Positions 57,288-64,000 of a stretch of 64,000 nt of DNA are shown here, piece after piece. Source of the stretch: Helianthus annuus. Taxonomy: Eukaryota; Streptophyta; Magnoliopsida; Asterales; Asteraceae. A program made the translations under genes and the position numbers. The stretch's first letter is position 1. The number at the start of each line of letters is the position of its first letter. The notes beneath the pieces were generated by a model. The model was given only the letters and a program-made list of their open reading frames with translations, was not told the DNA's origin and ran no database searches. The stretch covers positions 142,873,845 through 142,937,844 of the forward strand of contig NC_035439.2 of NCBI RefSeq assembly GCF_002127325.2. The letters run 5' to 3'.

Positions 57288-60123
57288 TGTAACACCCCGT
57301 GTTTTCCAAAAGTCAAAGTCAAAGTCAAGTGTTGACTGTTATTGGAATTAAAGATTAATAAAGATTAATTTCATTTTAGTTTCATTTTGATTTTCGTATT
57401 ATTTGGAATAAGTGTTGTATAATCAAACTAATCGACCGATAATCGAACTGTGAATCAACGATCGACTGTGAATGATAGGAAGTAACAACGCAATAAAGCT
57501 AATCAATCAATAACCAAGGTGAATCGAATCAATCATCAAACTCAAGTGTGGATAATTTTTAGTACTTTTTATACGTGTGTGTGTGCCTTATGTGTTACTT
57601 GTGCATGTTTACTTTTATGTTAAAGTGTGTGGTGAATCAATCAAATCAATCAAGAATCGAAGGTGAATCAAACTCAATGGAAATCGAACCCGAAATGGTT
57701 GTAAGGATGCTTGTATGTTAGATATAGTAGTTAGGACTAAAAGTAATTTGATTAGGAATTCTATCATCCTCAAATCATCGTTCATCGAACTCGAAATATC
57801 AGAAATCGTCGCGAAACACTCAAAACTAGGCAAGCCGTTCGAACAGGGCAACCTGATCGAACAGGCTAGCCGATCGAACAGGGCAACCTGATCGAACAGG
57901 CTAGCCGATCGAACAGGCTGTTCGATCGAGCAGCTGCTCGATCAGGGATGCTGTTCGATCAGCTGACCCTTTCCTCTTTTGGAAGCCTATAAATAGGGCT
58001 GTCTTTGTCAACCTTTCCACTTTTGGAAAAGCTCTGACCGACCAGCCTCTTCTTCTCACTAAATCTCAGATTTCTCTCAAACCGGTAAGTATTTTGCTCT
58101 AATCCTTGTACGTTTTTGTTCATTAATCGATTCTCCATCTTTCTATCTTTCAAAATCTGAATTTCATCCATGAAATCACCAAGATCTAGGTGTTCTTGAG
58201 TGATGTCATCATGGTGTTCTTGGTGTTCATCAAGAACTTCATGTTCTTGACTTCATTCAACCATGAATAAGCTAGATCTAACCGATTTCCACATAAATAA
58301 CCTAAAATCTTCCAAAGATCTTAACATTCCACGGTGGAAGAGGATTGGAAGATGGGTTTTCATCTATCTTTCAACTCTTTTACACTCAAAAAGGTGAAAA
58401 CGGGACTTGAACCGATTTACAAATCAATCTAAACAAACACATGGTTCAAGATTCGGGTTCTACCTAGAGATATACCGATTCCGGGTTAAGCGTTAAACTT
58501 GGGTTCCAAACCGTCTCTGACCGAGCTTGGGTGATTCCTGCTCGAGTCAGTAGGCTAAGTGGGGACTTCAGCCTTGTGGTTCAACTCGTAGTCAAAATAT
58601 CTCTAAAACATCAACAATTAACGGGAATAACCAAGTGTTAAGTGATAGGTTAACCAAATCGAGAAGCTGGCCGAACGGCTAGGCTGTTCGATCGAACAGC
58701 CCAACCGAACGACTATGCCAGCCGATCGGCTAGGCTAACCGATCGACTAGCACTTAGACCCACCAACTCACAAAGTGTAGTATTGACGAGGTACTGTTCG
58801 ATCGACTACGTCACTCGATTGTAATCATTACTGCTCGGATCATGAAATACTATACTTCAAAACACTTAGACTTTTCGAAACATTGGGATGTCACCCGATC
58901 GAGCATGCCAGCCGATCGAGTGACATATTTGAAAGCAATGCAATGCTAACCGATCGGTTGGGCTAACCGATCGAACAGCTGTTCGATCGGCCAACCTGAA
59001 AGGTAGCACAAACCATCATACACAAACACATCCTTCACATCAAAGGAAGAAACAATCCACTTGAAGGAACCAGCCGATCGAGCCAGCCGGCCGATCGAAT
59101 GGATGTTCGAACGGACTTTCAAACCAATCGAACAGCCCACTCGATCGAACTGCTGTCCGATCGAATGGCCTACTCGATCCAAGTACATTGTTTACTTTTC
59201 CGCGTTACTCATCGTTGTGTTATCGAACTATTCAGGCTAAACTATTCTCAGTGCTCCCTTCAATCCACAACCAACCACTGTGAGTATACTCGACCCCTTT
59301 TTGCTTTCAGCACTTTTGGGTGTTACATACGTTCTCTATCAAATTCACAAACAACTCAAGCTATTTGAACGCTAACCTACTTGCATGTATTACTTGTCTA
59401 AATGATTGCTGTTTATTATGTTTACACGTGGAGTGCTATCTACCTGCTTTAGCAACGTAGTACTATAGTTTGGACTCAGCACCCGTTCACACGGGGGTTG
59501 CTAAGGACAATTTCTTGCATGGATTACGGTGGTAATCATGTATTGCGAACTGTCTCGGACAGTCAACCCGAAGTCGTTGGTATCGATGGTCCCATGTTGA
59601 TAATTTACATGCATCGTTTGCCCTTGTGTACGTGCTTGGTTATGCGTAAACTATTCGAACTCTATATGCTATATCAAACTTGTGTACTCACCTTTACATT
59701 ATATGTATTGACTTTTATTTTAACGTATGTGACAGGTGTTTAAGCTACTAGCGTGCTAGGGAAGCGAGGCAATAATAAGCTTCTAAGAGCCTGTGACCTT
59801 AGGACAGTGTCCACGTACCTGTTCCAGGGCCATAATTATCTGTAGATCTTGTACTGGCACCTGTAGTCAGTAAGATCTATAGTTAGCCGTCTAGAAGTCT
59901 TAAGACAATATTTACTTTCAGTCTGTAATAATTAAGAATTTGAGTTGTCGGAACAGTTCCCATATTGTTTAGTTGATTTCTATGATAACTTGTTATTATT
60001 TGGGACACGGTATGGGACGTGTTATATAACTGAATTGTATGATAGTTGTTGTGGAAACTTCTGAACAATCTGTTTCGCTCAGTGCCGCGCCCCGATGATT
60101 CCGCCATCGGTTGGGGTGTGACA
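57288..60123 (+). repeat. 3' LTR of the chromovirus
   Basis: 2836 bp, same length as the 5' LTR; open frames inside both LTRs match one-to-one with a single amino-acid difference caused by the base at 57736. Confidence 0.95.
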
Positions 60124-60128
60124 GTATA

Positions 60129-60702
60129 GTAGGGTAATATCTTGGTTGGAAAATGAGGGCTTATATAAAGTTTCCGTATTCAAAACAATCATGGATTTTA
60201 TTGCTTATTTTTCATGCATAGAGTTCTAAACTAATGATAACACATGCATAATGCATTTCAATTTTCAACACTAAAACCAACATGACATAAAACCAAAATG
60301 ACGAAGAAGATCTAAAAGAATACGGCTAGAGATGTCTAGCTATACCTTAGAAAATTAATAAAAAAAGTTTTAGCAAGACTTGACATGATTTCGTGTTTGT
60401 TCGATAAAACATGAAGAACAAAAAACTAAGTCGTCATATTTTTTCACTGGCAAAGAAATTCAACATCAATATATTTTGTACATTGACGTTGTAATGAATT
60501 GTTTGAAAGGTGCAATGAAATTGTCACGTTAGACAATAACTAACAAACTTACCAGGTAAAATCAAACTCGTATGAAAACTATGATGGGTAGGGTCTATGG
60601 TTTCACATTTGACAACGAAAGTGTGAATTAACGTCAGTGAAACTGTAGAAAAACAGTCTTAAGCCAACATCTCTACAAATGACTAAAATGAAAAAAAAAA
60701 GC
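60129..60702. other. Intergenic, no gene recognised
   Basis: AT-rich host sequence beyond the Helitron 5' end. Confidence 0.5.
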
Positions 60703-60705
60703 TAA

Positions 60706-61006
60706 GGGGCTGTTTGTCAAATTCTGAATGGCTAAGTGCTAAACCAGGAAGAAGTCTAAACCATTAAGTATTAAACAGTAAGATGTCTGAACTATTAAGA
60801 GCTAGTATAATGTTTAATCGTTCAGAGGCAAATGTCTGACCAATTCAGATTAGAGGTCTTAACCATTCAGACTCAGTATATTGTTTAACCATTCAGAGGC
60901 AAATGTATGAACCATTCAGACATCTGCTCGCGAAACAAACAGTCTGAACTAGTAAGTGTTGAACCAGTAACAGGTCTGAACCATTAAAAGCTAAACAAAC
61001 AACCCC
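60706..61006. mobile_element. PIF/Harbinger Tourist-like MITE, 301 bp
   Basis: TAA target duplication (60703-60705, 61007-61009). Termini GGGGCTGTTTGTCAA and, reversed, GGGGTTGTTTGTTTA. The interior contains repeated AACCATTCAGA and TCTGAACYA motifs. Non-coding. Confidence 0.8.
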
Positions 61007-61009
61007 TAA

Positions 61010-62179
61010 GTCATTCATGGGTTACTGAAACTGATTAATTAAAAGTTCAAATCAAGTCTAAATAAGAGTTTTTTAAGCGAAATTAGAGTTTCGATATGCT
61101 CATGAGTCTAAATAAGCCTATGATTCATGTAATTATAATAGTTTTCTTAAAAATATTGTATAATAAATATGATTATATATTTTTTTAGGATTAAAAACCT
61201 AAATATTATATTCATATAAGTATATATAAATATGATAAAATAACTATATATAAATATAATTACATGATTGTAAATATTAAATGAGTGAAGGCTCAGCTAA
61301 TAAAATTAATAATTCAAGCATGGGTTGGATAAGCAATCACATTAGCTACTTTATTATAAAAATAGTAAATTTTAAAAGTTTCTTAAGCTATAGTTTAACC
61401 TATGAATTAATATAAAGATATATGCATTACGAACCGCGAAAGTTACATAATTTTTACTTCTACTCCTAAACTACAGCCTTTATCACATAACCAAAGCTGC
61501 AAAGTCGAAAACTATTTATACATTATTATTTAAAAAAGTGAAGAAAAAATCACAAATGATTCACAAAAGTGTATCCTTATTGATTTCAACTTCTTAAATC
61601 ATGTGTTTATTTTTTCTAAAATTTCAGGGATCAAACGTTGTATACTTGTATGCTAAATAAATAATAAGTAGATTGAGTAGATTAGTAGACAATATAAATT
61701 ACTTCGTCACTTTTGTAGTGTCACACACCACATTACAAATAAATAAATGCATAAAAATGAGTAGTTTACTACAAGCGCATTATTGTGTTTATTTAAACAG
61801 GATTAATCCACATAAAATAAATTATCACAACAAAACATATTAGTGGTAAAAACATAACATCATTTTTTTTATTAACAGTCATATTAATGGGAATTTAATA
61901 TTTAAAAACGACACCTCGATACATCGTATTACATATAAACTTGTGTCTTTCATGACGTATACAATTGATCGGTGCAAAGTATTTTTTGAAGTCTCTTTCG
62001 TTCTTTGTATTGTGTAAGTCGTCTATTATTATATTATACAAATATAGTCAACATCAAACCAACGTATGTCCCACCTACAAGACCATATAATTAAACAAAC
62101 ACAAGGAAGACCTGTGATTATCAACTTGATTATAGCTTATAACAGTATAACTAGTGTTAGATATTTTTAGAATTATTCT
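61010..62179. other. AT-rich intergenic sequence
   Basis: Very AT-rich; no gene or clear element recognised. Confidence 0.5.
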
Positions 62180-62182
62180 CAA

Positions 62183-62465
62183 GTCATGTGTAGTGGTAAC
62201 CCTCATAACCGCAACATAACCCTCATAACATTTGGGTGTAGTGGTTAACACCACATAACCCCACAAAACACATTCCCCAACTCACCTTCACCCACAAAAA
62301 AAAAACCATTTTACGTTTTCACCATTGAAGGGAAGAATTTTCACACGCCATAACTCAACATTGCAGGGATGAATTTTCACACGCCATAACGTCGAGGGGG
62401 GGGGGGGGTTGTTCCCGGCGCTATGGAGCGCCATCACCCCCATAACGGCTCCACCACGCATGGAC
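62183..62465. mobile_element. PIF-like MITE, 283 bp, imperfect ends
   Basis: Left end GTCATGTGTAGTGG; right end reversed GTCCATGCGTGGTGG, followed by TTA. The left flank is CAA, not TTA, so the target duplication is imperfect. It contains a poly-G run (62396-62408) and the direct repeat TTTTCACACGCCATAAC. Termini resemble those of the SANT-encoding element at 32234. Confidence 0.55.
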
Positions 62466-62468
62466 TTA

Positions 62469-62886
62469 TTCCTTAGGTCAAATAGCTCTGAAAGAACATA
62501 TTCAAGTAGTAGAATAGCAGGAATTTGGTCGGTAATGGTTTGGTTCGTTACAATATCTATACGACACGGATACTTGGAAGTTGGAATAGAAACGAAAGAA
62601 AACCCAAAATGCTTAAAAATGTATATCTATACTAGTTTCAATAACATCAGTACATACCGACACTTGTTATAGTTGAGATTACAAAAAAAAAAACACTCTG
62701 TTTTGATTACCACTCCATTTTGAACGGAATTTATGCCTGAACATCAAGAAAAAAAAATTAAACACAACAACGTATTAAGTTTTTTTTTTTTTTTAATTAA
62801 TGAACGAAAGATATTGGAGTAGTGGAAAATTAATTGAGTTAAATGCATATCTTATATATGGTATAAGAGTTTGAGAGATAAAAAAA
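62469..62886. other. AT-rich intergenic sequence
   Basis: No gene recognised. Confidence 0.5.
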
Positions 62887-63214
62887 GAGTAAATTGTCAA
62901 AATCGTCCCTGAGATTTGGACATGTTTGCCATTTTTATTCAAAACAATTTTTTTGTACCATATAGTCCTTTACTTTTGGAATTTTTTGCCATTTTCATCC
63001 AAACGTCTATTTTGCTTTATTTTTTCTATCAAACATTTGGATGAAAATGGCAAAAAATCCGAAATCTCAGGGACGATTTTGGCAAAAAAAAATCAGTCAT
63101 TTGGATGAAAATGACAAAAAAATCCCAAAAGTGAAGGATTATATGATACAAAAAAATTGTTTTGGATGAAAATAACAAATATGACCAAACTCTGTGACGA
63201 TTTTGGCAATTTAC
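62887..63214. mobile_element. MULE-type foldback MITE
   Basis: Ends GAGTAAATTGTCAAAATCG and, reversed, GTAAATTGCCAAAATCG. Several inverted copies of TTTGGATGAAAATGRCAAA fill the interior. Both flanks are A-rich, so the 9-bp duplication is only suggested. Confidence 0.65.
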
Positions 63215-63283
63215 AAAAAAAAAACATATAAATGATGATGGTACAATGTATAGTAATTTGTCGTACTAGACCACACCAATTAC

Positions 63284-63622
63284 TGTTGAGTATGAAGCCA
63301 CTTGATCAAGTGCACATCAGAAAAGCTTTTCTGATCAGAGGATAAGAGGATAAGAAGATAGGGTTATCCAATCTTCTCTGTTCCCTATTATTCCCGGATC
63401 ATATTTTGTGACTTTCTTTCTCTTTCTTCAATCTCTATATAAGAGATTCATTTGTATTGTAAACTTTGTACCTCACCCAGACTTAATATAAACTCCTAGT
63501 TACCCGTGGACGTATGTCAGTTTAGACCGAACCATGTAAATCCTTGTGTTCTCGATTGTGGTGTGAGAGCAGAGAGTGTGTGGTTCGAGTTTGTGTGTGT
63601 GAGTATTCGATCCTAATAACCA
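63284..63622 (+). repeat. Solo LTR of a Ty1/copia-type element
   Basis: TGTTGAGTATG...AATAACCA, 339 bp, flanked by the perfect 5-bp duplication ATTAC (63279-63283, 63623-63627). TATATAA lies at 63436-63442, followed by transcribed-region-like sequence. No internal region is present, so it arose by recombination between two LTRs. A perfect 20-bp palindrome (63316-63335) lies upstream of the TATA box. Confidence 0.82.
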
Positions 63623-63627
63623 ATTAC

Positions 63628-64000
63628 TAGTAATATATTGTTTGAGGCATGGAAGTGTAAAATTTAACGTATTTATACCCACAAAAAGGTCTTAACGGGT
63701 GAAAATACGTCGCATGGCACTTCTAATGCATAGTTTCTCAACTATTTCCGTCTTTTATTTTAATTTTAAGTAAGAAATCGTGTTACATATGTTGTGAAGC
63801 GACTTTCAATTATCTTTACTTGTAAAAAAATGTGATTTTTATTTATTTATTTTTTTTGTTAAGGTGAATGACACAATGTAAATAGGTTAGATTCATTGAC
63901 AAAGAGTGGATGTCATCATGTATTTGGATCACTTTTATAGTGTCGAACATCCCACTACAAAGGCACCAAAAAAATATGTTTATTTTAACAAAAGAAAGCC
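63628..64000. other. Intergenic to window end
   Basis: AT-rich, nothing recognised. Confidence 0.5.

Larger units (their letters stand above)
48636..60123 (+). mobile_element. Full-length Ty3/gypsy chromovirus (Tekay/Del-like), 11,488 bp
   Basis: Perfect 5-bp target duplication GTATA (48631-48635, 60124-60128). Two 2836-bp LTRs, PBS for tRNA-Met, one intact Gag-Pol frame with a C-terminal chromodomain-like segment, polypurine tract. The LTRs align at a constant offset of 8652 with only one difference seen (G at 49084, A at 57736). Long LTRs plus protease-RT-RNase H-integrase-chromodomain order place it in the Tekay/Del chromoviruses; clade assignment is from memory. It looks autonomous. Confidence 0.95.
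39551..60128 (-). mobile_element. Helitron (minus strand, ~1.1 kb own sequence) split by two LTR retrotransposons
   Basis: The minus-strand 3' end is hairpin CCCCGC-AAC-GCGGG, then 11-14 bases and CTAG (39551-39554) with host T. Own sequence is 39555-40081 and 48024-48635, joined when the two LTR elements and one copy of each target duplication are removed. Both parts are arrays of ~30-bp units of the type GGGCAAAATCGTAATTTTGA. The 5' end, near 48620-48635, has GGGGGAATAGTGTCAC and a hairpin, like the family member at 13301. The exact 5' terminus lies within a few bases of the chromovirus insertion site. Confidence 0.7.

Overview
This is nuclear DNA of a flowering plant, almost certainly a eudicot. 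The evidence is a BAHD acyltransferase gene, GT-AG introns, copia and chromovirus LTR retrotransposons, Helitrons, a Pack-MULE, and hAT, PIF/Harbinger and SINE repeats in AT-rich DNA. Asteraceae is my best guess from the overall repeat character and the SANT-type ORF, but this is inference and not proven. The window is transposon-dominated: I recognise one ordinary host gene (a BAHD acyltransferase, minus strand, 10371-12047), one captured host-gene fragment (eIF2B gamma) and one transposon-borne regulatory-type gene (SANT/Myb-like, 32519-33823).

Layout. 1-1211: 3' end of a Ty1/copia element (RNase H remnant plus 3' LTR). 1263-5143: a hAT MITE, a Helitron end, a hAT-like remnant and two abutting PIF/Harbinger elements that share one TAA. 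5787-7604: a Pack-MULE with ~405-bp inverted arms, a perfect 9-bp target duplication and three captured exons of eIF2B gamma with their introns. 7760-10370: Helitron sequence and AT-rich DNA. 10371-12137: the BAHD gene and its core promoter. 13256-16720: two Helitrons and a hAT MITE. 16735-22803: a decayed 6.07-kb copia element on the minus strand. 22845-31829: hAT, Helitron-end, SINE, PIF and MULE-type small elements. 32234-34161: a PIF/Harbinger element whose only gene is the two-exon SANT-like ORF. 34589-38584: more MULE, SINE, PIF and hAT small elements. 39551-60128: a ~1.1-kb Helitron into which two Ty3/gypsy elements have inserted separately. One is an internally deleted minus-strand element (40082-48023, TSD CAAAA). 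The other is a full-length plus-strand chromovirus (48636-60123, TSD GTATA) with an intact ~1540-codon Gag-Pol and LTRs in which I found one base difference. 60129-64000: AT-rich DNA, two PIF-like MITEs, a MULE foldback and a solo copia LTR.

The most notable observations are: a predicted ~3.1-kb leader intron in the intact chromovirus that would join a short leader directly to the Gag start; palindromic CGATCG-rich arrays next to its TATA box; the eIF2B gamma capture; a BAHD enzyme with three in-frame 24-residue N-terminal repeats; and a PIF element carrying only the accessory SANT gene, whose stop-free 153-bp intron stays in frame. Element boundaries were set by reading terminal motifs and target-site duplications by eye. 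No alignment or database search was run.
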